From Burkholderia gladioli (GTDB lineage Bacteria > Pseudomonadota > Gammaproteobacteria > Burkholderiales > Burkholderiaceae): 64,000 bases of DNA. The notes beneath the pieces were generated by a model. That model was not told where the DNA came from, searched no databases, and saw nothing but the letters and a program-made list of their open reading frames with translations. Where the stretch lies: the NCBI RefSeq assembly GCF_000959725.1, contig NZ_CP009321.1:149091-213090 (forward strand). The letters run 5' to 3'. This document shows positions 1 to 9,170 of this stretch, piece by piece (the first letter of the stretch is position 1; the number at the start of each line of letters is the position of its first letter). A program made the position numbers and the translations under genes.

Positions 1-192
1 TCGGCCGTCAGTGCTGGCGAACAGGTGGTGCCGGCATCGGACCTTGCCGAAGCGATGAAGCAGATTCGCGAGCTTCAGCGGCTGTTGGGCAAAAAAACGA
101 TGGAAGTGGAAATTCTCCGTGAAGCCGTGGAGTACGGTCGAGCAAAAAAATTGATTGCGCGCTCACCATTGCTGACGGGGGACGACCGTTGA
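1..192 (+). CDS. IS2-like transposase OrfA, C-terminal part
   Basis: The open frame from base 1 reads as the C-terminal third of an IS3-family OrfA. It shows the heptad-patterned helix [20 protein letters not shown] that follows the helix-turn-helix in this family and mediates OrfA/OrfAB multimerisation. It stops at TGA 190-192 and overlaps the orfB TTG start at 189. In this group the full transposase is usually made as an OrfAB fusion by frameshifting, so OrfA alone is the regulatory, DNA-binding part. The N-terminus is off the window. Confidence 0.8.
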   Translation, partial: SAVSAGEQVVPASDLAEAMKQIRELQRLLGKKTMEVEILREAVEYGRAKKLIARSPLLTGDDR

Positions 193-1031
193 AGACGGTC
201 TGTGAAGTCCTGGGGGTGTCGCGCGCGAATCTCGCGGTCAAGTCGAAGCGTCCTGCCGAGTGGGTCGACCGGCGCAAGACGCCAGTTCTGGATGATATGC
301 CGCTCGTCACCGAACTGCGAGAGCTGGTTGCCGACCTGCCCACGTACGGCTACCGGCACGCATGGGCGCTGCTGAGGCGAAGCCGGGACGCGCTGGGCCA
401 ACCTCGCGTCAATGCAAAGCGGGTGTACCGCGTCATGCGTCGCCACGGGCTGCTGCTCGAACGCCGAGCTCGTCACGTCCCCTCGACGCGTCGGCACGAT
501 GGCAAGGTCGCGGTGGACAGAAGCAACGTGCGCTGGTGCTCGGACGGTTTCGAATTCCGCTGCGACGACGGTGCCCCTTTGCGCGTCGTCTTCGCACTGG
601 ACTGCTGTGACCGGGAAGCCATGAGTTGGGCTGCGACCACGGGCGGCTACACCGGCGACATGGTGCGCGGCGTGATGCTTCAGGCGGTCGAAAACCGTTT
701 TGCCGGTGCGTCGAAGGCTGACAGCGAAATCGAGTGGCTGAGCGACAACGGTTCCTGCTACATTGCCGACGAGACGCTAACGTTCTCGCGGGAAATCGGC
801 CTGAAGCCGGTCACGACACCCGTCAGAAGTCCGCAGAGCAATGGGATGGCCGAGAGCTTCGTCAAAACGATGAAGCGTGATTACGTTTCGTGGATGCCCA
901 AGCCCGACGCCCGAACGGCGCTGCAGAACCTGGCCATTGCGTTCGACCACTACAACGAGTCGCATCCGCACAGCGCCTTGAAATACCGCTCGCCGCGCGA
1001 GTTTCGCCAGCGAGCAAATTCTCCAACCTAA
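189..1031 (+). CDS. IS2-like transposase OrfB (rve/DDE integrase core)
   Basis: This 280-aa protein is the catalytic half of an IS3-family transposase. An N-terminal HTH_21-like part ([20 protein letters not shown]) precedes an integrase core with WCSDGFEF (first Asp), WLSDNGSCY (second Asp) and [16 protein letters not shown] (Glu). This is the complete DDE triad and is close in layout to E. coli IS2 OrfB. The TTG start overlaps the orfA stop, as expected for a frameshift-coupled pair. No internal stop is seen, so it may be active if the left end is intact. Confidence 0.9.
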   Translation: MKTVCEVLGVSRANLAVKSKRPAEWVDRRKTPVLDDMPLVTELRELVADLPTYGYRHAWALLRRSRDALGQPRVNAKRVYRVMRRHGLLLERRARHVPSTRRHDGKVAVDRSNVRWCSDGFEFRCDDGAPLRVVFALDCCDREAMSWAATTGGYTGDMVRGVMLQAVENRFAGASKADSEIEWLSDNGSCYIADETLTFSREIGLKPVTTPVRSPQSNGMAESFVKTMKRDYVSWMPKPDARTALQNLAIAFDHYNESHPHSALKYRSPREFRQRANSPT

Positions 1032-1070
1032 GCGTGACCGCGTGTCCGGTTATGCAGGGGCAAGTCCAAT

Positions 1071-1226
1071 AACCCTCACATCAAGGCATTGTGTGAACGC
1101 TTGGCAGCGCGTGGCAAATCCACCATGTCTATACTCGGCGCTGCAATGCGTAAGCTTGTGCATCTGTGTTTCGGCGTTCTGAAGACACGACAGCCTTATC
1201 GGGCGAACTACGTCGCAATCGCTTGA
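1071..1226 (+). pseudogene. IS110-family transposase, C-terminal remnant
   Basis: An open frame of 51 codons ends at TGA 1224-1226. It contains LAARGKSTMSILGAAMRKLV and PYRANYVAIA, the usual C-terminal end of IS110/IS1111 transposases. The rest of the gene is missing and the IS2-like right end sits at its 5' edge. It is a remnant disrupted by that insertion. It has no start and no catalytic domain. Confidence 0.7.
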
Positions 1227-1284
1227 CGGGCAAGACGGTATCTCCTCAAAATCCGGGGCGGTTCAGACCTGGTAACCTGGGCGG

Positions 1285-2091
1285 ATGGAAAAACGCAAAC
1301 CTTACCCTAGCGACGTGTCTGATGAAGAATGGAGTTTCGCAGCACCGTACCTGACGCTGATGAGCAACGACGCCCCCCAACGCCGATACGAATTGCGCGA
1401 GATGTTCAACGCACTGCGCTGGATGGCGCGAGCCGGTGCCTCGTGGCGTATGCTGCCGACCAACTTCCCGCCGTGGGAGCTGGTCTATCAGCAGACGCAA
1501 CGCTGGATTCGTGCAGGCTGCTTTGAAGCGATGGTGAGCGACCTGCGCTCGGTAATACGCGTGGCACAAGGACGAAGTGGGCAGCCGAGCGCGGTCATTC
1601 TTGACGGCCGCACATTGCAGTCGACTTGCGGGAGTGGCCCGCGTGCGGGCTATGACGGCTATAAACGCAAGCGCGGCAGCAAGGTGCATATGGCAGTGGA
1701 CACGCTGGGCCAGCTGCTCGCGGTTCACGTCACGCCAGCCAATGAACAGGAGCGCGCGCAAGTGAGCGAGCTCGCGCGGCAGGTGCAGCACGCCACGGGA
1801 CAGACAGTGAGAATCGCGTTTGCTGACCAAGGCTACACCGGTGCGGAGCCAGCGGAGGCCGCGCGCGACGAAGGCATCGAGCTTCAGGTGGTCAAGTTGC
1901 CAGAGGCGAAAAAGGGTTTTGTGCTGTTGCCCCGACGCTGGGTGGTTGAGCGCAGCTTTGGCTGGCTTAATCGCTTCCGGCGCTTGACCAGAGACTACGA
2001 GCGTTTGCCTGAAACGCTGGCCGGACTCCACTTTATTGTCTTCGCTATGCTTATGCTTGTTCATTTCGCAAACCTTAGCAATAGTTGCTAA
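1285..2091 (+). CDS. IS5-family transposase (DDE, single frame)
   Basis: This 268-aa transposase starts with the DUF4096-type domain (YPSDVSDEEW, then MARAGASWRMLP). Its DDE_Tnp_1 core has VILDGRTLQ (first Asp), FADQGYTG (second Asp) and WVVERSFGWLNRFRR (Glu). The length and motifs match single-ORF IS5-family elements. No convincing terminal repeat is seen on the left. The right end lies in the few bases before the LysR gene that starts at 2101. It is placed so that it has replaced or modified the promoter of that regulator. Confidence 0.88.
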   Translation: MEKRKPYPSDVSDEEWSFAAPYLTLMSNDAPQRRYELREMFNALRWMARAGASWRMLPTNFPPWELVYQQTQRWIRAGCFEAMVSDLRSVIRVAQGRSGQPSAVILDGRTLQSTCGSGPRAGYDGYKRKRGSKVHMAVDTLGQLLAVHVTPANEQERAQVSELARQVQHATGQTVRIAFADQGYTGAEPAEAARDEGIELQVVKLPEAKKGFVLLPRRWVVERSFGWLNRFRRLTRDYERLPETLAGLHFIVFAMLMLVHFANLSNSC

Positions 2092-2100
2092 CACTCTCTA

Positions 2101-3012
2101 ATGAGATTTAACAAACTTGACCTCAATCAGCTTGTATTGCTGGATGCTCTTTTGGTAGAGCGCAGTGTTGTCCGTGCTGCTCAACGTGTTTTCTTAAGTC
2201 AACCCGCAGCGAGTAACGGTCTGGCCCGACTCCGTGAATTTTTCGCAGATGATCTGCTTGTTCAGGTTGGCAAGACAATGGTGCTCACGCCGTTAGCGGA
2301 GACCCTCACCGAGCCCGTTAGCGATGTACTGCTGAGAATCCTGGCTATCACTCGGGTGAGGCCTACATTTGATGCATCGACCTCAACAAGAAAAATAAGG
2401 ATCGTAGCGTCGGATTACGTGATCGAGGTTCTCCTCTCAGACGTTGTTCGAAAGATATGGCAATCAGCGCCAAAGATCCAGCTTGAGCTATCAGTCATAA
2501 CTGAAAATTCGCGAGAAAAGCTGGAGAATGGAGAGGTCGAAATCTTGATCGCACCGGAATTCTTCAACGCTGCAGGTCACCCATCTGAGCCGCTTTTTGA
2601 AGATACATTCTCCTGCCTGGTTTGGGAGGGGAATGGTGATGTGAAGAAGAAATTGACTGCCGATCAGTATCTCGCGCTCGGTCACGTCGCAGTGCAGTGG
2701 GGAGTAAATAGAGTTCAAACAATCGATGAGACTTTTCTTCTTGAACGCGGCATGCATCGCCGGCGCGAAGTTGTCGCCCCCAGTTTTACACTCCTTCCGC
2801 GGCTTCTCGTAGGAACGAACAGAATTGCGACATTACATACGCGTCTCGCTCATGTGATCGCGTCGGGATATGGACTGCGCGTTTTACAATGCCCCATCAG
2901 TCTCCCCACGGTGAAAGAGACGATTCAATGGCACAAATATCAACAACATGATCCAGCCATTTCGTGGTTCAAAGACCAGACAGTTTCGCTCGCAAAGCAG
3001 CTACTGAAATAG
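2101..3012 (+). CDS. LysR-type regulator of the NodD/NahR group
   Basis: This 303-aa protein is probably the activator of the downstream aromatic catabolic cluster. The N-terminus carries the LysR winged helix-turn-helix (LNQLVLLDALLVERSVVRAA, then LSQPAASNGLARLREFF, residues ~8-47). The effector domain of ~200 residues has the layout of NodD, NahR and flavonoid-responsive FdeR-like regulators. It is co-directional with the catabolic genes and 0.9 kb upstream of them, with a palindromic T-N11-A site in between. The ATG lies only nine bases after the IS5 transposase stop, so expression probably depends on IS sequence. The inducer is not known. Confidence 0.88.
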   Translation: MRFNKLDLNQLVLLDALLVERSVVRAAQRVFLSQPAASNGLARLREFFADDLLVQVGKTMVLTPLAETLTEPVSDVLLRILAITRVRPTFDASTSTRKIRIVASDYVIEVLLSDVVRKIWQSAPKIQLELSVITENSREKLENGEVEILIAPEFFNAAGHPSEPLFEDTFSCLVWEGNGDVKKKLTADQYLALGHVAVQWGVNRVQTIDETFLLERGMHRRREVVAPSFTLLPRLLVGTNRIATLHTRLAHVIASGYGLRVLQCPISLPTVKETIQWHKYQQHDPAISWFKDQTVSLAKQLLK

Positions 3013-3914
3013 CGTTCAAAATAATTCCTGTGAACGCCCCGACCTTAGAATCGTTCGTTCTCAAGAGCCCATCGAATCGTCAGCGGCGTGCTGCAGAACA
3101 ACGCGTATGGTGAAGGCAAGACGGTTTATGAAACCGATGGGTAAAGGCACGGAGCTTCCGGAAGAAACGGGCAGGGTTTCGTCGCCCATGTATGCCCCTG
3201 GACCCGGACGTGAAACAACCCGCAATGGCCAGTAGCAGGAACAGACGTCCCCGCGTGAGTGACCGCCCCGCGGGGCGTTGTTGACTCCACTTCAAGGTGA
3301 CTCGGGACACGCGTCAATCGCTACGCTGCCCGCACACGTCGCGCATGCCCTCGGCTCGCACGCGTGTACTACCGACGCAAAACTCAATCACACTCGGGAC
3401 TACCGGCTGAGCATGCCTTGCCTTACGGCTGACGGGACAATGCACTAGCCCCGCACTCAATCATGTGTTCCTTGAGTGTCACTTCTACCGCCGACATGCC
3501 AATGGCTAGTCATGCCGGACCAGACAACTTCGACGTCGCCGTCAGAACAACCGGTTCGTATTGAGTTCCTGAGTTCCGGCTCCTGAGCGAGCCTTACGGG
3601 GCGAGCTCGCAGTGCCCAGTATTCGTCTGCCAAAACTCTCCGTGCGTTTACCCTGAAGCGACGGTCCATTCATGCGGTGAATGGATCACATTGAAGCAAA
3701 CAAGTTGAGCTTCGCGGAAGTCCCGACGATCATTGTCGCAAAGAGCATAGCTCTAGCCGCTGGCACAGAAAGATTCGGAGACGCTTCATGACTTGCCCCC
3801 TTTATACCTAGTCCGCTGGCGTCCGCCCGCACCCTCCCGAAAGTTACGTCCCTTAGGCGCGCGTAAGCAATCGCATGCCGGGAAGACTTGCGTCCAAAAA
3901 TCAAGGTAATTGAT
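3013..3914 (+). other. Long non-coding leader between the LysR gene and the catabolic genes
   Basis: No convincing gene is seen in about 0.9 kb. Short open frames occur on both strands (for example around 3080-3320) but have no recognisable domain or ribosome binding site. A perfect 8-bp-arm inverted repeat at 3665-3685 is the only clear signal. The stretch may contain an old insertion remnant plus the native promoter region of the catabolic operon. Confidence 0.5.
3665..3685. promoter_or_regulatory. Candidate LysR box upstream of the catabolic operon
   Basis: TCCATTCA and TGAATGGA form a perfect inverted repeat around a 5-bp spacer (TGCGG). It contains a T-N11-A core, the standard recognition pattern of LysR regulators. 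It lies between the lysR-like gene and the first catabolic gene and is the best operator candidate there. Binding is an inference from position and symmetry. Confidence 0.5.
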
Positions 3915-4895
3915 ATGACTATCCTGGGAATCAAAACGTTGGTGTACGGTGTAGATGACATCGCTGTCTGCACGCGATTCTTCGAAGATTTTGGCTTGCC
4001 ACTAACCGAAAGCGACGCGGAGCGTTCCGTTTTTACGCTGGTCGATGGCTCTAGCGTGATCGTCCGATCGGTCGAAGACAAGAATCTTCCTCGCGGTTCG
4101 CTTATCGGTACTGGCGTGCGCGAAGTAGTTTGGGGTGTCGACAGCAGCGAGTCCCTTCGTGCGCTGATCGCTAACCTCTCTATTGACCGCGAGGTAAAGC
4201 TCGACGAGCACGGCGACGCACATTTTCTGTCCGATTGCGGGCTGCCGATGGCGCTTTCTGTCTTCCACAAGCGCCCTGTTATCAACGCCCCCGACCAGGT
4301 GAATGCGCCCGGCGTCGTGAAGCGCCTGAATACCCATCGCAAATGGCGTCGTCGCGCTCATCCCAAGACGATTCAACACGTGGTCTTTGCCGTGAAAGAC
4401 TTCAAGAAGTCGTTCGCGTTTTTCCGGGATCGACTCAATTTCCGTCTCACCGATTATCAACGTGGGTTCGGCATCTACAGCCGTGCTAGCGGCAGCAACA
4501 GCCACCACACCCTGTTTCTCCTGGACGCGTCCCTGCCATTTCCGGGACTGGACGGGCAGCCGCGCTTCCACCATGCGAACTATGGCGTCGAGGATATCGA
4601 CGAGATCATGACTGGCGCGAATTACATGGAACGCAAAGGTTGGCCTAAGTCGCATCTCGGGCTCGGCCGGCATCGTATTGACTCTGCACTTTTCTTTTAC
4701 CTTCCGTGCCCTACGGGAGGCGAAGCGGAGTATGGCGCAGACGGCGACTTCATCGACGACGCGTGGGTGCCTCGCGAGTGGAGTGTCCCGTTATTTGGCT
4801 ATGCGCATTTCGTTCACAACCTGCCGGAATGGCTCCGCGAAGCGCCCGATTGGGAGTTCAAGTTCCTGAACGCAGACAACGACCTGTCTGCGTAA
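3915..4895 (+). CDS. Extradiol ring-cleavage dioxygenase, type I (two VOC domains)
   Basis: This 326-aa protein has two vicinal-oxygen-chelate domains, the fold of type I extradiol dioxygenases such as BphC and catechol 2,3-dioxygenase. The C-terminal domain carries the expected Fe(II) ligands: His155 (TIQHVVFAV), His219 or His220 (FHHANYGVED) and Glu272 (GEAEYG). Their spacing is close to BphC. The predicted role is to open a catecholic ring made by the neighbouring FAD monooxygenases. ATG 3915 was chosen because it has an AAGG box just upstream and starts the first VOC domain directly. It is the first gene of the catabolic run. Confidence 0.85.
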   Translation: MTILGIKTLVYGVDDIAVCTRFFEDFGLPLTESDAERSVFTLVDGSSVIVRSVEDKNLPRGSLIGTGVREVVWGVDSSESLRALIANLSIDREVKLDEHGDAHFLSDCGLPMALSVFHKRPVINAPDQVNAPGVVKRLNTHRKWRRRAHPKTIQHVVFAVKDFKKSFAFFRDRLNFRLTDYQRGFGIYSRASGSNSHHTLFLLDASLPFPGLDGQPRFHHANYGVEDIDEIMTGANYMERKGWPKSHLGLGRHRIDSALFFYLPCPTGGEAEYGADGDFIDDAWVPREWSVPLFGYAHFVHNLPEWLREAPDWEFKFLNADNDLSA

Positions 4896-4950
4896 GCGCT
4901 CGGCACGACAGTGAGATGGGCCAAGAACTGGCTCCAACGAGGAGATACTT

Positions 4951-6090
4951 GTGTCAGCTATAAAAAAAGTTCTGATCGTCGGCGGGGGTATCGCCGGACT
5001 GAGCGCTGCGATTGCTCTGAAGCAACGGAATATTGAAGCCGTCATCGTCGAGAAGAACCCGCAGTGGTCCGTGTACGGTGTCGGGATTATCCAACCGTCG
5101 AACATGCTTCGCGCGCTCCGCAGCCTTGGATTGGGAGACAAATGTCTCAGAGTTGGTCGCGGCTTCAACGGCTGGCGTTTTTGCAACGCAAACGGTGACG
5201 TGCTCGCGGAGGCAGCGGCACACAATATCGCAGGTCCGGGCTATCCCGCAGTAAATGGCATCACTCGACCGGCTCTGCACACGATTCTTACTGAAGCAGT
5301 TCTGGCGCAGGGAACAGACGTTCGACTCGGCGTCACGATTGAACGCGTCGCGGAAACGGGAGACAGCGTTAATGTCGAATTTACCGACGGTCAATCGGAA
5401 GTGTTTGACCTCGTCATCGGTGCAGACGGGGCGTATTCGAAAATGCGATCGATGCTCTTTGGGGTATCCAGTCAGCCGACTTACACGGGCCAGGGAGTAT
5501 GGCGCTACAACTTTCCGCGGCCCAAGGATCTTGACTGGGGATGCATGTATTTTGGAAAAAAGACCAAAGTTGGTCTAGTCCCCCTTTCAGAGTCGGGGAT
5601 GTACATGTTTCTCCTGAGCGCCGAACCAGGAAACCCACGCATGCCGGCGGACAAACTGAGTTTGTTGCTACGTGATCGGATGGATGAGTACGGCGGACTC
5701 ATCGCCGAACTGCGAGAACTCGTTACCGACTCCGACGCCGTTGTCTATCGCCCGATGGAAGCTGTGATGCTCCCAGGACCGTGGCATCAGGGCCGTGTTG
5801 TCCTGCTCGGAGATGCGGCCCATTCCGGAACGCCGCACCTGGCAGAAGGCGCAGCCATGGCGATTGAAGATTCGATCGTTCTTGCCGAAATGGTCGACGG
5901 TGCGAGCGACATCGAAGCCACGTTGCAGGCGTTTTGGCGAAGACGTGCTCCGCGTGCCCAGCTCGTCTATGAGACCGGAATCAAGCTGGGCGAATGGGAG
6001 CAAGCCGAATGGCGCGGTGAAGCCAGTCCCGGCGCTGCATACAACGAAGCGTTCTCCAACGCCTACAGCATCCTCAGCGAACCCATCTGA
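4951..6090 (+). CDS. FAD-dependent aromatic monooxygenase
   Basis: This 379-aa flavoprotein monooxygenase of the p-hydroxybenzoate hydroxylase fold starts at GTG behind a GAGGAG box. Motifs in order are the dinucleotide-binding GGGIAGLSAAIAL near residue 11, the DG motif VIGADGAYSKMR, and the GD motif VVLLGDAAHSGTPHLAEGA that binds the FAD ribityl. It probably hydroxylates a phenolic ring with NAD(P)H and O2 to make the diol cleaved by the dioxygenase upstream. The substrate cannot be read from sequence. It lies 55 bp after the dioxygenase and 17 bp before the BKACE gene, so an operon is likely. Confidence 0.88.
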   Translation: MSAIKKVLIVGGGIAGLSAAIALKQRNIEAVIVEKNPQWSVYGVGIIQPSNMLRALRSLGLGDKCLRVGRGFNGWRFCNANGDVLAEAAAHNIAGPGYPAVNGITRPALHTILTEAVLAQGTDVRLGVTIERVAETGDSVNVEFTDGQSEVFDLVIGADGAYSKMRSMLFGVSSQPTYTGQGVWRYNFPRPKDLDWGCMYFGKKTKVGLVPLSESGMYMFLLSAEPGNPRMPADKLSLLLRDRMDEYGGLIAELRELVTDSDAVVYRPMEAVMLPGPWHQGRVVLLGDAAHSGTPHLAEGAAMAIEDSIVLAEMVDGASDIEATLQAFWRRRAPRAQLVYETGIKLGEWEQAEWRGEASPGAAYNEAFSNAYSILSEPI

Positions 6091-6107
6091 ATTTCAGAGG
6101 TCACAAG

Positions 6108-7034
6108 ATGAGCAAAGTCATCATCAGTTGCGCCGTAACCGGTGCAATCCATACCCCTTCAATGTCGGAGCATCTTCCGCTCACGCCTGCTGAGATCGCA
6201 CAGCAAGCCGTCGAGGCGGCCGAAGCCGGCGCTGCCATCTTGCACCTGCATGCAAGAGATCCCGAGAATGGCAAGCCCACAGCCGACCCCGCTGTTTTCG
6301 CACAGTTTGTTCCGCAGGTTGCCGCGTCAACGAATGCGGTCATCAATATCACGACGGGCGGCAGCACGAGCATGACGCTCGAAGAGCGATTGGCATATCC
6401 GCTGATCTGCAAGCCAGAGATGTGCTCGCTTAATATGGGATCGATGAATTTCTCGATTCACCCGGCCGCGAAAAAAATCAAGGAATGGCGCTACGAATGG
6501 GAAAAGCCCTACGTTGAGGGTACGGAAGATATCATTTTTCGCAACACATTCCGCGACATCCGGCGAATTATCGAGCAACTGGGTGAGTCGGGTACCAGAT
6601 TCGAGTTTGAGTGCTACGACGTCGGCCATCTCTATAACCTCGCTCATTTTGTTAACGAAGGGCTCATCAAGCCGCCTTTCTTCATTCAGTCAATATTTGG
6701 CATTCTGGGTGGCATGGGTCCGGACCCGGAAAACCTCGCGTTCATGCGTACTACCGCTGACCGTCTGTTTGGCCGGGGAAATTACCGGTTCTCGGTCCTC
6801 GGCGCGGGTCGCCATCAAATGTCGTTGTTGACTGCCGGCGCGGTATTCGGCGCTAACGTCCGGGTTGGCCTTGAAGACAGCCTGTTCCTCGAACGGGGTA
6901 AGCTTGCAGTGTCGAATGCAGAGCAGGTTCGAAAGATTCGGCGAATCCTGCAGGAACTCTCGCTGGAGATCGCTACGCCGGACGAAGCGCGCGAAATGCT
7001 CGGTCTCAAAGGGGTCGCCCAAACGTCAATTTAG
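6108..7034 (+). CDS. Beta-keto acid cleavage enzyme (BKACE, DUF849)
   Basis: This 308-aa protein matches the BKACE family (3-keto-5-aminohexanoate cleavage enzyme type), Zn-dependent TIM barrels that condense a beta-keto acid with acetyl-CoA to give acetoacetate and a new CoA ester. Family features include the N-terminal ISCAVTGAIHTP, the HLHARDP metal-binding segment, ITTGGS, and the late GANVRVGLEDSLFL strand. In this operon it could process a beta-keto acid released after ring cleavage and hydrolysis. The family has many substrates, so the exact one is open. An 'AGGTCACAAG' stretch precedes the ATG. Confidence 0.88.
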   Translation: MSKVIISCAVTGAIHTPSMSEHLPLTPAEIAQQAVEAAEAGAAILHLHARDPENGKPTADPAVFAQFVPQVAASTNAVINITTGGSTSMTLEERLAYPLICKPEMCSLNMGSMNFSIHPAAKKIKEWRYEWEKPYVEGTEDIIFRNTFRDIRRIIEQLGESGTRFEFECYDVGHLYNLAHFVNEGLIKPPFFIQSIFGILGGMGPDPENLAFMRTTADRLFGRGNYRFSVLGAGRHQMSLLTAGAVFGANVRVGLEDSLFLERGKLAVSNAEQVRKIRRILQELSLEIATPDEAREMLGLKGVAQTSI

Positions 7035-7105
7035 GATCTGATCGGCACTAATCTTTTTAAGACATCCATGACTTTCGTTATCCTAATTGAAATCGAGTAA
7101 CTGAA

Positions 7106-8281
7106 ATGCTTGAATATTTCCCGACGAATTACGTGTGGAACCTTGCTACCAACCTCGCCATCATGATGGGTGGGAACGTAGGCGAAATTGACGTGATCTG
7201 CCGCAACCTCATCGAGGCGTCAAAGAGTGGTGACGACGCTGGCACGGAGGCATTCTTTGATGCATGGTGTGCGCAGGCGGATACGCTCGTGGAGCTGGCC
7301 GAAGAGGACGTCGCCGCAAAGCGTTTGCTGAGTGCAGGCAAGAAGTACGGTCGCGCCGCGACCTACTATCTGACAGCGGAGCGCGCCCAGAATCGTGACT
7401 TTGCGCCCCGCCGCGCTGCGTACGCGAAGATGCTCGACTCCTTCGAGAAGTTCATCGCGTTGAATGACGAGAACTGCGAGCGAGTAGAGATTCTTTACGA
7501 GGGAAAAATTCTCGCGGGCCTGCTTGTCAAGGCAGACCGGCGCGACGGAACGCCCGCGCCTTGCATCGCCCATTTCAATGGTCTGGACAGCACCAAAGAG
7601 ATGATCTACGGCGCAGGCATTGCGCAGGCGCTCGCACGCCGTGGCATCTCAACGTTGATGATCGACCAGCCGGGCGTTGGAGAAGCGCTTCGACTTGAGG
7701 GGCTCTATGCCATCGTCGAGAGCGAGAAGTGGGCCGGTGCGGTTGTCGACTATCTGCAGTCGCGCAGTGAAATCGATCCGGAAATGATCGGGGCATGCGC
7801 CTGGTCTTTGGGCGGCTATTACGCACCGCGAGCTGCTGCCTTCGAGAAGCGATTCAAGCTGTGTGTCGCGTGGGGCGCAAATTTCAACTGGGGTGAACTT
7901 CAGAAGCGACGTCTGGCACGAGAAGGCGACAAACCTGTTCCTCACTACTGGGAGCACGTTCAGTGGGTTTGGGGCAAGAATTCGCTGGACGAATTCATGG
8001 CCTTCGCGCCAGAAGTTACGCTGGAAAATGTGATCGACAAGATCACCGTACCGTTCCTCGTGACCCACGGCTCGAATGATCGTCAGATCCCCCGAGAGTA
8101 CGCCCACGCGCAGTATGAAGGCGCAGTGAACAGTCCCAAGCGCGAGCTGAAGTTCTTTACGCCGCGAGAAGGCGGCGTTGAGCATGTCAGTGCGGACAAT
8201 ATCGAAAACGCACGCGATTACATCGCCGACTGGATCAGCGAGACGTTCTCGGAACTCGGTGCCTCGGGAGTCAGAAAGTGA
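7106..8281 (+). CDS. Alpha/beta hydrolase, 2,6-dihydropseudooxynicotine hydrolase-like
   Basis: This 391-aa alpha/beta hydrolase has a long helical N-terminal half and a C-terminal catalytic domain. It resembles the C-C bond hydrolases around 2,6-dihydropseudooxynicotine hydrolase (DUF1100/FrsA-like). A catalytic triad is visible: Ser234 in AWSLGG, Asp325 in HGSNDRQIP and His360 in GGVEHVS. Such enzymes cut beta-diketone-like bonds, which would suit a product of extradiol cleavage. Its stop overlaps the start of the cyclase-family gene by four bases, so the two are translationally coupled. Confidence 0.82.
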   Translation: MLEYFPTNYVWNLATNLAIMMGGNVGEIDVICRNLIEASKSGDDAGTEAFFDAWCAQADTLVELAEEDVAAKRLLSAGKKYGRAATYYLTAERAQNRDFAPRRAAYAKMLDSFEKFIALNDENCERVEILYEGKILAGLLVKADRRDGTPAPCIAHFNGLDSTKEMIYGAGIAQALARRGISTLMIDQPGVGEALRLEGLYAIVESEKWAGAVVDYLQSRSEIDPEMIGACAWSLGGYYAPRAAAFEKRFKLCVAWGANFNWGELQKRRLAREGDKPVPHYWEHVQWVWGKNSLDEFMAFAPEVTLENVIDKITVPFLVTHGSNDRQIPREYAHAQYEGAVNSPKRELKFFTPREGGVEHVSADNIENARDYIADWISETFSELGASGVRK

Positions 8282-9054
8282 GCCCGCAAATTATTGATCT
8301 GTCGATCTATCTTGAGAATGACGTCATCTCGGACCCGCCTATCTACCGGCCGAAGATCCAGTATATCGATCACAAGATGTCGGTTCCGGAGTTGACCGGA
8401 TTCTTCCCCGGTCTGAGAAAAGAGGACCTGCCGGACGGTGAAGCGTGGGCCATCGAGCGTATCGAACTCATCACGCACAACGGCACCCATTTGGATGCGC
8501 CGTATCACTTCGCATCAACGATGGACGAGGGGGAACGCGCTCTAACCATCGACGAGGTTCCCCTCGAATGGTGCTTCCAACCGGGCGTGAAGTTGGACTT
8601 CCGGCACTTCACGGACGGATACGTCGTGCAGGTTGACGACGTTAAGACCGAGCTGGCACGTATCGGCCACACGCTCAGCCCACTTGAAATTGTGCTCGTC
8701 AACACGGCCGCTGGCGCTCGGTACGGCGCCGACGATTACGTGAGCGCGGGCTGTGGAATGGGCGCCGAAGCTACCTTGTTCCTGCTGGAACACGGCGTCA
8801 AGGTGACCGGCACCGATGGATGGAGCTGGGATGCACCTTTCGTTCACACAAAGGAAAAGTACGCGGCCACGGGCGATGCATCGCTTATCTGGGAAGGGCA
8901 TAAAGCGAGCCGGCTAAAGGGGTACTGCCATCTTGAGAAGCTTCACAACCTCGAATCATTACCTCCAGTCGGCTTTAAGGTTTCCTGCTTCCCGTTCAAG
9001 ATTCGCGGCGCTTCAGCAGGATGGACCCGCGCGGTAGCGATCATCGAGGGTTGA
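8278..9054 (+). CDS. Cyclase-family metal-dependent hydrolase (KynB / isatin hydrolase type)
   Basis: This 258-aa protein belongs to the cyclase family (PF04199), which includes arylformamidase KynB and isatin hydrolase. The metal-binding signature HNGTHLDAPYHF (residues ~65-76) is complete. It starts at GTG within the stop of the preceding hydrolase gene (GTGA overlap). It probably hydrolyses an amide, lactone or cyclic intermediate in the same pathway. A lactonase-like role after ring cleavage is inferred from context, not from a residue signature. Confidence 0.83.
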   Translation: MSPQIIDLSIYLENDVISDPPIYRPKIQYIDHKMSVPELTGFFPGLRKEDLPDGEAWAIERIELITHNGTHLDAPYHFASTMDEGERALTIDEVPLEWCFQPGVKLDFRHFTDGYVVQVDDVKTELARIGHTLSPLEIVLVNTAAGARYGADDYVSAGCGMGAEATLFLLEHGVKVTGTDGWSWDAPFVHTKEKYAATGDASLIWEGHKASRLKGYCHLEKLHNLESLPPVGFKVSCFPFKIRGASAGWTRAVAIIEG

Positions 9055-9170
9055 AGTTGGAATTGAAGCGCGACTCGTCAATTGGCTTCCAAGAATAGGC
9101 CAGCGAGTCGTGTCTTGCGATAAAGCGTAGGGCGCCAGATGCGGGCAAATAAAAAATATTGGAGACAACG

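Larger units (their letters stand above)
1..1068 (+). mobile_element. IS2-like element of the IS3 family, right part
   Basis: The window opens inside this insertion sequence. It holds the end of orfA, a complete orfB and a right terminus near 1068. Read inward, that terminus starts TGGACTTGCCCCTG, which resembles the ends of IS2-group elements. Directly after it the reading frame of an IS110-type transposase begins, so this element appears to have inserted into an older IS110 copy. The left end is outside the window, so a target duplication cannot be checked. Confidence 0.8.

Noticed and set aside
3080..3669. Short open frames in the lysR-dioxygenase gap, possible small genes or group II intron parts
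   Set aside because: No ribosome binding site, domain or intron domain V hairpin was seen.
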